Positions 45,019-54,069 of a stretch of DNA of 64,000 nt are shown piece by piece; the stretch's first letter is position 1; each line of letters begins with the position of its first letter. Source of the stretch: Arthrobacter alpinus (GTDB taxonomy: Bacteria > Actinomycetota > Actinomycetes > Actinomycetales > Micrococcaceae); assembly GCF_001445575.1 (NCBI RefSeq), contig NZ_CP013200.1, forward strand, positions 248,001 to 312,000. The letters run 5' to 3'. Below the pieces are notes generated by a model. The model had not been told where the DNA came from, made no database searches, and saw only the letters and a program-made list of their open reading frames with translations. The translations under genes and the position numbers were made by a program.

Positions 45019-47352
45019 CTACTCCCGGTTTTCAGGCAGCCGGACCAGGCGCAACCACGCTGCGCCAAGATACAGGGCACCGAGCACTACCAATGCGCCA
45101 ACAGCGACGGCCGTCCGCTCGAGCGAATGAGTCCATAACCAATCGTCATCCGCAGCAGCCACCAATGTGGTCAAATCGATGGACTGTGCCCCCATGGCGA
45201 ATCCCCATCTTGTGGGTGAGAACCAGGCGAGCTGTTCCAGCCCGGCCCGGCCCGTGACCGGGATCAACCCGCCCGCCAGCACTAGCTGAGCCATGGCGGT
45301 GATCACCAGGAACGGCATAACCTGTTCGGCTGACTGCACCCATGCGGACATGGCCAGACCCAAGTACGCGCAAACACAAGCTGTTAGCGCTATGGCAACG
45401 AAGATCTCCACACCTGGCAGCCCCCACAACAAGTAATGTTCTGGGGCCGGTTTGCCGGCCAGCACAATAACCGTCATGACCAAGGCTTGAAGCAGGGAGA
45501 TAGCGGTATAAACCACGGCCTTAGCGAGCAGATACGGCCCTGGTCTGAGCCCCACGGCCTTTTCCCGCCGGAAAATCTCCCGCTCCGTGACCAGGTCCTT
45601 GGCAGAAAGTGCCATGCCCATGAAGGCGGCACCAAACACCAACACCACCAACAACTGGTTGGGCTCTCCTGGATCCTCAAGATCTGGGACGCCAAAGCCC
45701 TGGCTGCCCGGGACCACCAGGGCCAGGACCCCCAGCACCAGTGGCAGCAGGCTCAAAAAGGCGAAGTAGCCCTTATCTGCCCACAGCAGCCGCAGCTGCC
45801 GAGCCATGATGGCCCGGAACTGCCGTCCTCTGGAGCTGGCGCCTGCAGTCTTGGCCGTTGTCCCGAACCCGGACGCGGCAACACCACGAGGCCTGTCATT
45901 GCCGTTTCCGGAACGGGCAGCTAATCGTGGTGTGCTGGCCCGGAACCGGGCATAAAGTTCCTGCGGCCAGTCAGATGCCTGCTTGAATACGCCAGCCCAA
46001 TTGGCGGCTTGAAAATCCGAGAGGATGCTCCCTGGCCGACCAAAATAGGCTGTGACTCCGCCCTTGGCCAACAGCAACACCTTGTCGCAGACATCCAGAT
46101 TGGCCACATTGTGCGTCACCACAACCACCACGCGCCCGGCATTCGCCAGCAACCGCAAGGTATCCATGACTTGTTTGTCCATGGCCGGATCCAGCCCTGA
46201 AGTTGGCTCGTCCAAAATCAGCAGGGCCGGTTCGGTCAGCAGCTCCATCGCTACGGAGGCGCGTTTACGCTGCCCGCCGGAAAGCTTGCTGACCTTGGTG
46301 TCGGCTTGTTCCTGCAGGTCCAGCTGGTCCAGCACCCGGGAGATCTGCGCCTGGCGTTCAGCCCTGCTGGTATCGGCAGGCAGCCTCAGCCTGGACGAGT
46401 ATTCCAGGGCGGCACGGATAGTCAGGGACTTGTGGAGAATGTCATCCTGCGGCACAAATCCGATGCGGGTGCGCAGCGCGGCATGGTTTTCCACAATGTC
46501 CTGGTGGTCAAAGTACACCGAGCCCGACGACGGCGCCTTGGCCCCGGTCAGCACGTTCATCAGGGTGGACTTTCCCGCTCCGGAAGGCCCAATAACGGCC
46601 ACCAGCTGCCCGTGCCGGGCTTCGAATTCCACATCACTGAGAAGTGCCTTGTTGCCTCGCCCGTCCTTGACGGTGAAACCCACCGCTTCGAGCCGCAGGC
46701 CTTGCTCGTCCTGCACCGGGAACAGCGCAACGGCAGCACCATCCCACCCAATTTCGAGGTCGGTGTTGCCCACGGTGAGCCTGTCACCCTGCCATACTTC
46801 TGCCGCACCCAGCACCCGTATGCCGTTGACAAAGGTGCCGTTCAGGCTTGCCAGATCCGTAATAACAAGGCGGTTCGGGGAAACATGCAGCTCAGCATGA
46901 TTCCGCGAGGCCAACACATCGCCAACCACCACCGCATTTTCCAGACCGCGGCCCACCCCTAGGGCGTATTCGGGCCCACGCGGCAAGGAATATCCGGTCT
47001 TGGACGGCAGTAAAGTTGCGGCTTGCTCGGGAAGGTGCGGCAACAGTTTAAGGGAAGGGGCGCCGCCGTCCGGGTCGCCCAGGAAAATCAGGGTTTCGCG
47101 GTCAATCCTGCCCTGAGACACCCGCTGTCCACCCAGCCACAGGCCACCGGCACTGTTTTCATCCTGAAGCCACCAGCCCCCGTCGGGCCCTTCAATAAAG
47201 GAAAGGGACGCGTGAATGCGTGAAACATCGGGGCTGGACACCAGGATGTCAGCATCGGCGCCACGCCCAATAACCGTTTGCCGCCCCGGAAGGAGGTTCC
47301 AGGACCGCAGCCCGATCGTCACGTGCAGAACGGTTCCAGCAGCTGCCGTCAC
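45019..47352 (-). CDS. double-FHA ABC-2 exporter (Rv1747-like)
   Basis: A 777-residue fusion protein. FHA 1 spans about 8-100 (TVIGRGADADILVSSPDVSRIHASL), FHA 2 about 125-200 (LASRNHAEL, then SLNGTFVNG, the canonical phosphothreonine-binding signature), then an ABC ATPase about 215-450 (GPSGAGKST, LSGGQRKRASVAMELL, DEPTSGLD), and an ABC-2 membrane domain of six helices about 535-765. This is the layout of M. tuberculosis Rv1747, which is phosphorylated by PknF, encoded next to it, and exports phosphatidylinositol mannosides. I use GTG 47352, which overlaps the kinase stop by four bases (GTGA); the longer frame runs inside the kinase gene. The kinase probably controls it through FHA docking. 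Confidence 0.92.
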   Translation of the reverse strand: MTAAAGTVLHVTIGLRSWNLLPGRQTVIGRGADADILVSSPDVSRIHASLSFIEGPDGGWWLQDENSAGGLWLGGQRVSQGRIDRETLIFLGDPDGGAPSLKLLPHLPEQAATLLPSKTGYSLPRGPEYALGVGRGLENAVVVGDVLASRNHAELHVSPNRLVITDLASLNGTFVNGIRVLGAAEVWQGDRLTVGNTDLEIGWDGAAVALFPVQDEQGLRLEAVGFTVKDGRGNKALLSDVEFEARHGQLVAVIGPSGAGKSTLMNVLTGAKAPSSGSVYFDHQDIVENHAALRTRIGFVPQDDILHKSLTIRAALEYSSRLRLPADTSRAERQAQISRVLDQLDLQEQADTKVSKLSGGQRKRASVAMELLTEPALLILDEPTSGLDPAMDKQVMDTLRLLANAGRVVVVVTHNVANLDVCDKVLLLAKGGVTAYFGRPGSILSDFQAANWAGVFKQASDWPQELYARFRASTPRLAARSGNGNDRPRGVAASGFGTTAKTAGASSRGRQFRAIMARQLRLLWADKGYFAFLSLLPLVLGVLALVVPGSQGFGVPDLEDPGEPNQLLVVLVFGAAFMGMALSAKDLVTEREIFRREKAVGLRPGPYLLAKAVVYTAISLLQALVMTVIVLAGKPAPEHYLLWGLPGVEIFVAIALTACVCAYLGLAMSAWVQSAEQVMPFLVITAMAQLVLAGGLIPVTGRAGLEQLAWFSPTRWGFAMGAQSIDLTTLVAAADDDWLWTHSLERTAVAVGALVVLGALYLGAAWLRLVRLPENRE

Positions 47353-49331
47353 GGAGCGGGGCTCTCGACGGGAACCTTGCCGGGGATGCCCTGCAGCTTG
47401 GCATCGCCCAGGGCCAGCTCCGTGCTGCCTGAGTAGTCGTCCTTGGCGCAGGTGGTTTCCTGCCATTGGATCTTCATGCGCAGCACGCCACTCATGTCAG
47501 CCGTCACCGCAAAGGGCTTGCCGTAGGTGATGGTTTGGGTGGAAACCTGGCGGCCGTCGGCAAAAACCTCCAGCAGCACCACGGCGGCGCTGTCGCTGGC
47601 ATCGTCAACAATGCCGGCGGTTGCCGTAAATGACTCGTAGTTCCGGCCCAGGTTGTACTCTACGGTTGCTCCGGAAGAGCCGGAGCAGAGCCGCGACGCG
47701 ACTGCGTGGGGGTAGCTCTGACCGGAAATCAGGACGGCTCCGGAATCACTCCACCCGCCGGCCACGGGCTTCAGATCGTCAAGGTAGGAGATGACAGCGG
47801 AGCGCGCCACCGTCAGCTCAACTTCGGAGGGGGTGAACCAGCCGGCCTCCGGAATCTGGGACAGCACCGTGCCGTCGGGAACCGAGGTGTCGTACTTGTC
47901 CACAATCAGAGTGGTGACTCGTTCGCCTTCAGCCGTGGTGAGCGTGGCGATCGCCTGCTGCGCCTCGGACACGGTCTTGCCGGTGTAGTCGGGCAGATCA
48001 TCTAGAGCCGGGGTAGCTTCGCCGCTAGCTTCGGCGCTCACTTCCGGGGTTACGTCCTGGGTTGCTTCCGGGGCATTATCTGCACTCGGAGCAGCAGTGG
48101 ATGGGTCCGCGGGCAGGACCTTGGCCTCGTTACTTCCTTTGTCGGCACCCAGCAGGTTCACGGCCACCAGGGAGCCGCCGCCTAGCAGAAGCACGGCAAG
48201 TAAGGACAGTAGGAGGGTCCACTTGCCCTTACCTGACTTTTTGCCTGCTGCAGAGGGTTCCGGGCTGCGCGGCGCGGAGAAGGCGACAGCCGGAGGGGCG
48301 GGCGGGAACGACATACTCTGCTGGGGTCCGGAAGTGTTCATCCCGGCTTGTGGCAGGGACGTTAGATCGTCGGTACCGCCAGTGGGGATACCAAGAGGGA
48401 AGGCCACGGCCTGAGTGGCCTGGGTTTCGAGACTCGGGAGCGGGGCTGGCGGCTCCGTCAGCCGGGGCGCGGGCGGGTAGCTCTGTAACGACGGTGCCAA
48501 GGCATCCAGGATGGTGGCCACTTGACGGGCGCTGGGCGGGCGCTGGGCGGGATTTTTGGCCAGCAGCCAGCTGATCAAATCCCACAGTTCATCGGGGATG
48601 CCCGCCGGCCGGCCCGGGCTGACGGAGCTGTGCCGCCGCAGCACAGCCATGACCGATCCGCCAGCGAAGGGGGTGATCCCGGAAGCCAGCTCATACAGCA
48701 CTATGCCCAATGCATACAGGTCAGAGGCGGCGGTGATGGTACCGCCCTCGCTGGCTTCAGGAGCAATATACTGCGGCGTCCCCACCAGCATGGTGCTGCG
48801 GGCACGTTCGGCATCAACAAGGGAGGAGACACCAAAATCGGTGACCTTGGGCACCAGAACACCATCAATCGTGGAAATCAGGATGTTCTCGGGCTTGATG
48901 TCCCGGTGAATGATGTTGGCTTCATGGACTATGGCGAGTCCATTGGCGATCCCGGCACCGATATGACAAACCTGGGCAGGTGTCAGCGTTCCGTACCGGT
49001 TCAGGTGCGCCCGCAGGTCGGCACCCTCCACGAGTTCCATGGCGATGGCCAGCGTCTGCCCTTCAACCACAAGATCCACAACCCTCACCAGGTTGGGTCC
49101 ACTGACCGACAGCAGGATGCTGCGTTCCTGAACAAAACGGGCGACTACTTGGGGGTCCCCTGCCATGTCAGGGTGCAGCAGCTTAAAGGCAAGCTCTTTG
49201 CCGGCATCGTCATGGCCGCGAAAAACCTCGCCCATGGCGCCGCGCCCTATGCTCTCCTGCAGAATGTACTTGCTACCCAGCTGCCGTGCCAATAGGAACT
49301 CCCCCAAGTGTGAATTCTTTGGCATGCCCAT
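47349..49331 (-). CDS. receptor Ser/Thr protein kinase with PASTA and NPCBM-like ectodomains
   Basis: A 660-residue PknB-type kinase. Catalytic domain about 20-285: glycine loop GRGAMGEV, ELAFKLL (lysine), IIHRDIKPEN, VTDFGVSS, YIAPEA. A Pro-rich juxtamembrane linker precedes a single membrane helix (WTLLLSLLAVLLLGGGSLVAVNLL, about 372-395). Outside lie a Thr/Ala/Pro linker, one PASTA-like domain about 447-510 (PDYTGKTVSEAQQAI to EVELTVA), and a C-terminal module about 515-650 beginning YLDDLKPVAGGW and containing YNLGRNYESFTATAGIVDD and VFADGRQVS, the pattern of an NPCBM/NEW2 carbohydrate-binding-like domain. All catalytic residues are present. First gene of a five-gene convoy; its stop overlaps the exporter start. 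Confidence 0.93.
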   Translation of the reverse strand: MGMPKNSHLGEFLLARQLGSKYILQESIGRGAMGEVFRGHDDAGKELAFKLLHPDMAGDPQVVARFVQERSILLSVSGPNLVRVVDLVVEGQTLAIAMELVEGADLRAHLNRYGTLTPAQVCHIGAGIANGLAIVHEANIIHRDIKPENILISTIDGVLVPKVTDFGVSSLVDAERARSTMLVGTPQYIAPEASEGGTITAASDLYALGIVLYELASGITPFAGGSVMAVLRRHSSVSPGRPAGIPDELWDLISWLLAKNPAQRPPSARQVATILDALAPSLQSYPPAPRLTEPPAPLPSLETQATQAVAFPLGIPTGGTDDLTSLPQAGMNTSGPQQSMSFPPAPPAVAFSAPRSPEPSAAGKKSGKGKWTLLLSLLAVLLLGGGSLVAVNLLGADKGSNEAKVLPADPSTAAPSADNAPEATQDVTPEVSAEASGEATPALDDLPDYTGKTVSEAQQAIATLTTAEGERVTTLIVDKYDTSVPDGTVLSQIPEAGWFTPSEVELTVARSAVISYLDDLKPVAGGWSDSGAVLISGQSYPHAVASRLCSGSSGATVEYNLGRNYESFTATAGIVDDASDSAAVVLLEVFADGRQVSTQTITYGKPFAVTADMSGVLRMKIQWQETTCAKDDYSGSTELALGDAKLQGIPGKVPVESPAP

Positions 49332-49492
49332 AAGGCGAAGGCCTGAACCTCACGCGCACTCCAAAACGAAAGACTTTATAGCGGAATCCAAGAAGAGGTC
49401 CGCAGCGCCGGACGAGCCAGCTTTCTTATCATAGGCGACTGGGAACTTTCACTGACCCAATGCAGCGACTGCTAGCTGCCGAAAAGTTGCTC

Positions 49493-50704
49493 CTAATCGA
49501 ACCAAGGGTCCAGTCCGTACAGCGGGAAAACGGATTTCCGAGTCGCCATGACTGTCCGATCCAGCGCATCGGAGGGGTTGTAGCCCACTTCCCAGGAGCG
49601 CCACCAGGTATCCGCGTCCTCGCCCATCAGCAGCGGTGCCACCATGCCGTATTTTTCCGCCACATACGCCCGCCACGTCTCCGGCACAGGTGTGCGCAGC
49701 GGCACCGGCCGCCCGGCCACGATTGCCATGAGGTGACTCCACACTCGCGGCACCACGGAGACAATGTTGTAGCCGCCGCCGCCTGTCGCGATCCAGCGCC
49801 CCCCGCACACCTTGTCAGCGAGTGCCGCAATGCTCAGCGCCGCCTCCCTTTGCCCGTCCACGGAGGTGTTCAGGTGGGTCAGCTCGTCGTCGCGGTGCGA
49901 GTCACAGCCGTGCTGGCTGACAATAACCTCTGGTGCGAAGGCTTCCACCAATTGAGGCACGACGGCGTGGAAGGCCCTGAGCCAACCGGCATCTGAGGTG
50001 CCAGCTGGCAAAGAGACGTTGACAGCGGAGCCTGTTGCGTTGGGCCCACCAATGTCGTTGGCGAACCCGGTTCCGGGGAAAAGCGTCAGCCCTGTTTCGT
50101 GCAGGGAGATGGTCAGTACCCGGGGGTCGTCCCAAAAGATGCGTTCGGTGCCGTCGCCGTGGTGCGCGTCAATGTCAATGTAAGCCACCTTGGAAACACC
50201 AGAATCCAGCAGCTTCTGGATGGACAGGGCGGTGTCGTTGTAGATGCAGAAGCCGCTGGCCTTGCCGGCAAAGGCGTGGTGCATGCCGCCGCCAAAGTTG
50301 ACAGCCCGCGGCACCGCGCCACTGATGAGGGCGTTTGCCGCCACCAGCGAGCCGCCGGCGAGCCGGGCGCTGGCCTCGTGGATGCCAGCGAAGACGGGGT
50401 CGTCCTCCGTGCCGAGCCCCCGGTCGGGATCGCTGAGGGTCGGATCGTCACCCACCCGGCGCACAGCAGCGACGTAGTCGCGGGTGTGCACCGTGGCAAG
50501 CTCGTCGTCGGAGGCCACATAGGACTCCACAAGGCCCACCTGCGGCAGATCGAAGATTCCCAGCTCGCGTGCCAGTGACGATGTGAGGTCAAGGCGCTTG
50601 GGCGACATGGGATGATTGGGGCCAAAATTGTACGCAGACATGGCCGCATCGCAGACTATGCTTGTCGGGACGGCCGCTGGCCCGGAGCTGGCAAATGATG
50701 ACAT
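49493..50704 (-). CDS. acuC: AcuC-like acetoin utilisation / class I-type deacetylase
   Basis: A 403-residue histone-deacetylase-superfamily enzyme. Zinc site and charge relay are complete: GGMHHAFAGKASGFCIYND, YIDIDAHHGDGTERIFW (Asp and His ligands), SQHGCDSHRDDEL (second Asp), and GGGGYN (catalytic-type Tyr). AcuC proteins deacetylate acetyl-lysine enzymes such as acetyl-CoA synthetase. The N-terminus VCDAAMSAYNFGPNHPMSPKRLDL is typical. It is divergent from trkH; the 161 bp between it and the kinase gene start contain no gene. Confidence 0.92.
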   Translation of the reverse strand: MSSFASSGPAAVPTSIVCDAAMSAYNFGPNHPMSPKRLDLTSSLARELGIFDLPQVGLVESYVASDDELATVHTRDYVAAVRRVGDDPTLSDPDRGLGTEDDPVFAGIHEASARLAGGSLVAANALISGAVPRAVNFGGGMHHAFAGKASGFCIYNDTALSIQKLLDSGVSKVAYIDIDAHHGDGTERIFWDDPRVLTISLHETGLTLFPGTGFANDIGGPNATGSAVNVSLPAGTSDAGWLRAFHAVVPQLVEAFAPEVIVSQHGCDSHRDDELTHLNTSVDGQREAALSIAALADKVCGGRWIATGGGGYNIVSVVPRVWSHLMAIVAGRPVPLRTPVPETWRAYVAEKYGMVAPLLMGEDADTWWRSWEVGYNPSDALDRTVMATRKSVFPLYGLDPWFD

Positions 50705-50800
50705 CCATCACAGGCTATCGAAGTTTCGGCGCAAAACGTGTATCCGTAGCTTGTTGAGTGATTGTTGGCAAGATTTTATGGCAGGAGGGGAAGCACCGCG

Positions 50801-52207
50801 TTGGCCGTTAAAACCGCACTTCCCCAATGGCTACCGAGCTGGCCGCTCAGAGTTGTAGTGAGTGTCCGCGACTTCGTGGACCGAGTCGCCAACAGCTCCC
50901 CCGCCAGACTTGCTTTGATCGTCTTTGCTCTGGTCATTCTCGCCTTCACCTTGACGTTGAGCCTGCCCGCGGCGGCCCGCGACGGGCAAGCCACAGCGTT
51001 CCACGATGCCCTCTTCACTGCGGTTTCGGCTGTCTGCGTGACTGGACTAACCACCGTTTCCACGGCGTTGCACTGGTCCTTTTTCGGCCAGTTGATCATC
51101 TTGATCGGCATCTTCGTAGGCGGTTTGGGCATCCTGACGCTGGCCTCTTTGATGTCCCTGATGGTGAGCAAGCGCCTGGGTGTGCGCGGCAAACTCATTG
51201 CCCAGGAGGCCATGAACGCCGGGCGCTTGGGCGAGGTAGGTACGCTGCTGCGGATCGTCATCAGCACCTCCGTGGCCATTGAAGTCCTCCTGGCCCTGGC
51301 ATTGGCGCCCCGCTTCCTGATCTTGGGCGAATCCGTTCCGCAAGCCATCTGGCATGCGACGTTTTACTCCATCTCCTCCTTTAATAACGCCGGTTTCACG
51401 CCTCACTCCGACGGCGTTGTCCCCTACGAAGCGGATCTGTGGATTCTGACACCGCTCATGATTGGCGGGTTCATCGGCAGCCTCGGCTTCCCGGTACTGA
51501 TGGTGCTACTGGCCACCGGTTTCCGCTTCAAGAAGTGGACCTTGCACGCCAAGCTCACCATTCAGGTCTCACTCCTGCTGCTCGTGGCAGGCACCATTTT
51601 GTGGGGTGCCATGGAATGGACCAACCCGGACACCATTGGTGGCATGAGCGTGGGAGACAAGATCACGCACTCGCTCTTTGCCTCCGTCATGACCCGATCT
51701 CTGGGTTTCAACTTGGTGGACATGAACGCCATGCACTCCCCCACCATGTTGCTCACGGATGCTTTGATGTTCGTGGGTGGCGGCTCCGCCTCCACGGCCG
51801 GCGGTATCAAGGTCACCACTCTCGCTGTCATGTTCCTGGCCATTGTGGCCGAGGCTCGTGGCGATAACGACGTGAAAATCTACGGCCGCACCATCCCCCA
51901 AGGCACCATGCGGGTGGCCATTTCCGTGATCATGATGGGCGCCACGCTCGTCATGATCGCCTGCGGATTGTTGCTCGCCATCTCGGGACAGAGCCTAGAC
52001 AGGGTGCTTTTTGAAACCATCTCGGCCTTTGCCACCGTGGGACTGAGCACGGGGCTCAGTGCCGAGCTCCCGCCGTCGGGCGTCTATATCCTCAGCGCCA
52101 TGATGTTCTTTGGCCGCGTCGGATCCATCACCCTTGCTGCGGCCCTGGCCCTGCGCCAACGCCGTCAGCTGTTCCACTATCCGGAAGAGAGGCCCATCAT
52201 TGGCTGA
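50801..52207 (+). CDS. TrkH/KtrB-type potassium uptake channel subunit
   Basis: A membrane protein of about 468 residues with four repeated M1-P-M2 units. The pore loops read SAVCVTGLTTV, SSFNNAGFTPHSDG, MTRSLGFNLVDM and FATVGLSTGLSAEL, each with the conserved glycine of the K+ filter. The start is uncertain: TTG 50801 lies 12 nt after AGGAGG, the frame is open to TTG 50762, and GTG 50858 is another option. It lacks the N-terminal extra helices of enteric TrkH, so it is closer to KtrB. The RCK regulatory subunit gene overlaps its end by 8 bp. Confidence 0.92.
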   Translation: MAVKTALPQWLPSWPLRVVVSVRDFVDRVANSSPARLALIVFALVILAFTLTLSLPAAARDGQATAFHDALFTAVSAVCVTGLTTVSTALHWSFFGQLIILIGIFVGGLGILTLASLMSLMVSKRLGVRGKLIAQEAMNAGRLGEVGTLLRIVISTSVAIEVLLALALAPRFLILGESVPQAIWHATFYSISSFNNAGFTPHSDGVVPYEADLWILTPLMIGGFIGSLGFPVLMVLLATGFRFKKWTLHAKLTIQVSLLLLVAGTILWGAMEWTNPDTIGGMSVGDKITHSLFASVMTRSLGFNLVDMNAMHSPTMLLTDALMFVGGGSASTAGGIKVTTLAVMFLAIVAEARGDNDVKIYGRTIPQGTMRVAISVIMMGATLVMIACGLLLAISGQSLDRVLFETISAFATVGLSTGLSAELPPSGVYILSAMMFFGRVGSITLAAALALRQRRQLFHYPEERPIIG

Positions 52208-52886
52208 GAAAATAGACTCCAGCAACCGCCCGCCACACAATGCCCCCGTGCTGGTCATTGGGCTGGGCCGCTTCGGCGCCGCCACAGCGCACCAGCTGGT
52301 TAAACAGGGCAGGGAGGTGCTCGCCATTGAGCGCGATCCCGCCCTAGTGCAGAAGTGGGCCGGCGTGCTCACCCACGTGGTCGAGGCCGACGCCACCAAC
52401 ATTGACGCCCTGCGCCAACTCGGGGCACAGGACTTCAGCTCCGCCGTGGTGGGTGTGGGTACCTCGATCGAATCCAGCGTGCTCATCACGGTAAACCTGG
52501 TGGATTTGGGCATCGCGCACCTGTGGGTCAAGGCGATCACGCAGTCGCACGGCAAGATCCTGACCCGCATTGGCGCCAACCACGTCATCTACCCTGAGGC
52601 CGACGCTGGTGTCCGCGCCGCGCACCTGGTGGGCGGGCGCATGCTTGACTTCATCGAATTCGACGACGATTTTGCCATCGTGAAAATGTACCCGCCGAAG
52701 GAAACTCAGGGCTTCACGCTGGAGGAATCCAAAGTGCGCTCTAAGTACGGGGTGACTGTGGTGGGCGTGAAATCTCCCGGCGAGGACTTTACGTACGCCC
52801 AGCCGCACACGCGTGTCTCCAGCCGGGACATGCTGATCGTTTCCGGCTACGTTGATCTGCTGGAACGCTTCGCCTCGCGGCCCTAA
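52200..52886 (+). CDS. TrkA/KtrA-type potassium channel regulatory (RCK) subunit
   Basis: A 228-residue protein with an RCK N-terminal Rossmann domain (VLVIGLGRFGAATAHQLVKQGREVLAIERD, residues 18-47) and an RCK_C domain (FTLEESKVRSKYGVTVVGVKSPGEDF). It binds ATP/ADP or NAD(H) and gates the membrane subunit. I start at TTG 52200, which has GGAAGAGAGG upstream and overlaps the trkH stop; the frame opening at 52110 lies inside trkH. Confidence 0.93.
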   Translation: MAEKIDSSNRPPHNAPVLVIGLGRFGAATAHQLVKQGREVLAIERDPALVQKWAGVLTHVVEADATNIDALRQLGAQDFSSAVVGVGTSIESSVLITVNLVDLGIAHLWVKAITQSHGKILTRIGANHVIYPEADAGVRAAHLVGGRMLDFIEFDDDFAIVKMYPPKETQGFTLEESKVRSKYGVTVVGVKSPGEDFTYAQPHTRVSSRDMLIVSGYVDLLERFASRP

Positions 52887-52936
52887 CCTCACGTTTTTGG
52901 CACGGCGTGCGTCTACTGGGCAGGAGGTGTTTTTCA

Positions 52937-53446
52937 ATGATTAGGCATTCGGTTTTTGACTCGCCGTTGGGTCCCCTGACCGCTGTGGAGAACGACGCCG
53001 GCCTGGCGGCTGTGTACATGGCGGAACATAAGCGCCGCCCGGCTTGGGAGACGTTGGGTGAGCAGGTTACGGCGTCTGCCTCGCCTGTGCTGGCTGCGAC
53101 GGCTGAACAGCTGGGCGAGTATTTTTCTCATGGACGGCGGGAGTTTTCGCTGCCGCTAGCCCCGGCGGGGAGCGATTTCCAGCACCGGGTCTGGGCTGCG
53201 CTGCGGGACATCCCGTACGGTGAGCTGCGCAGCTACGGTGCCCTGGCCGCGATGCTGGGCGATCCGTCCATGGCGCAAGCTGTGGGCTCGGCAAACGGCC
53301 GCAACCCCATCAGCATCATTGTGCCCTGCCACCGCGTGGTGGGCTCCGACGGCTCACTGACGGGTTACGCAGGCGGGCTCGAGCGCAAGCAGTTTTTGCT
53401 GGAGCTGGAGAACCCGTCCCGAACCCATACTGAGGCACTTTTCTAA
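52937..53446 (+). CDS. ogt: methylated-DNA--protein-cysteine methyltransferase (Ogt), copy 1
   Basis: A 169-residue O6-alkylguanine-DNA alkyltransferase. FQHRVWAALRDIPYGELRSYGALAAMLG is the DNA-binding HTH region and SIIVPCHRVVGSDGSLTGYAGG contains the acceptor cysteine PCHRV. It transfers the alkyl group to that cysteine and is consumed. ATG 52937 follows AGGAGGTG. Its stop shares a base with the start of a sigma-factor gene (TAATG), whose other neighbour is a second alkyltransferase, so the three are one translationally coupled unit. Confidence 0.95.
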   Translation: MIRHSVFDSPLGPLTAVENDAGLAAVYMAEHKRRPAWETLGEQVTASASPVLAATAEQLGEYFSHGRREFSLPLAPAGSDFQHRVWAALRDIPYGELRSYGALAAMLGDPSMAQAVGSANGRNPISIIVPCHRVVGSDGSLTGYAGGLERKQFLLELENPSRTHTEALF

Positions 53447-54069
53447 TGCCCGCTCCCAGCGACGCTGCTGCGGTAATTCCTGAACAGATCGGCAAAGCAT
53501 TACCGCCTTTCGAGGTCCTCATCACCCATCATGGCGCCGCAGTATTGCGCGTGTGCCGTGCGCTGGTCGGCCCCGTGGATGCCGACGATGTCTGGCAGGA
53601 AACATTTTTGGCAGCCTTACGCGTCTACCCGAGCACCGGAATCATCCGCAATAGGGAGGCCTGGCTGGTAACGATCGCCCACAACAAGGCAATCGACCAC
53701 CACCGGAAAGCGGCACGGCTTCCGTTACCCGCCAGCGGGCCGGGAGTTGGCGAGCACGCTCTGGACGAGCACACAGTGGGCGAACACGGCGTGGACGAGC
53801 ACGGCATTGGCGGGACCGGGAGCGGCGGAGGGGACGTCGTCGTCCGTTCCGTGGAGGCAGGGGAAACGGCTGCTGCCGTGTGGACGGCGCTGGCCACCCT
53901 GGCACCAATGCAGCGTGAAGCTGTTGTTTATCATCACTTAGCCGGGCTGCGATATGCCGAGGTGGCAGGGATTTTGGGCAATTCCGAAGCAGCTGCGCGC
54001 AGGGCAGCTGCGGACGGCATGAGGGCGCTCCGGGCGCTGCTGGACCATGAAAGGACGCAGAAGCAATGA
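53446..54069 (+). CDS. ECF-like sigma factor in an alkylation-repair operon
   Basis: A 207-residue sigma-70-family protein. Region 2: ITHHGAAVLRVCRALVGPVDADDVWQETFLAALRVYP, then NREAWLVTIAHNKAIDHHRKAAR. Region 4: LAPMQREAVVYHHLAGLRYAEVAGILGNSEAAARRAAADGMRALRALL. The linker (about 100-125) is a low-complexity run of GEH/DEH words. Overlap with both neighbours (TAATG before, ATGA after) shows co-translation with two alkyltransferases. No anti-sigma gene is visible; the extended N-terminus of the downstream alkyltransferase is the only candidate controller. I infer that it directs an alkylation-stress response. Confidence 0.9.
   Translation: MPAPSDAAAVIPEQIGKALPPFEVLITHHGAAVLRVCRALVGPVDADDVWQETFLAALRVYPSTGIIRNREAWLVTIAHNKAIDHHRKAARLPLPASGPGVGEHALDEHTVGEHGVDEHGIGGTGSGGGDVVVRSVEAGETAAAVWTALATLAPMQREAVVYHHLAGLRYAEVAGILGNSEAAARRAAADGMRALRALLDHERTQKQ

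Noticed and set aside
49332..49492. Short frames between the kinase gene and acuC
   Set aside because: They are rightward fragments antisense to neighbouring genes, without start sites or recognisable products.
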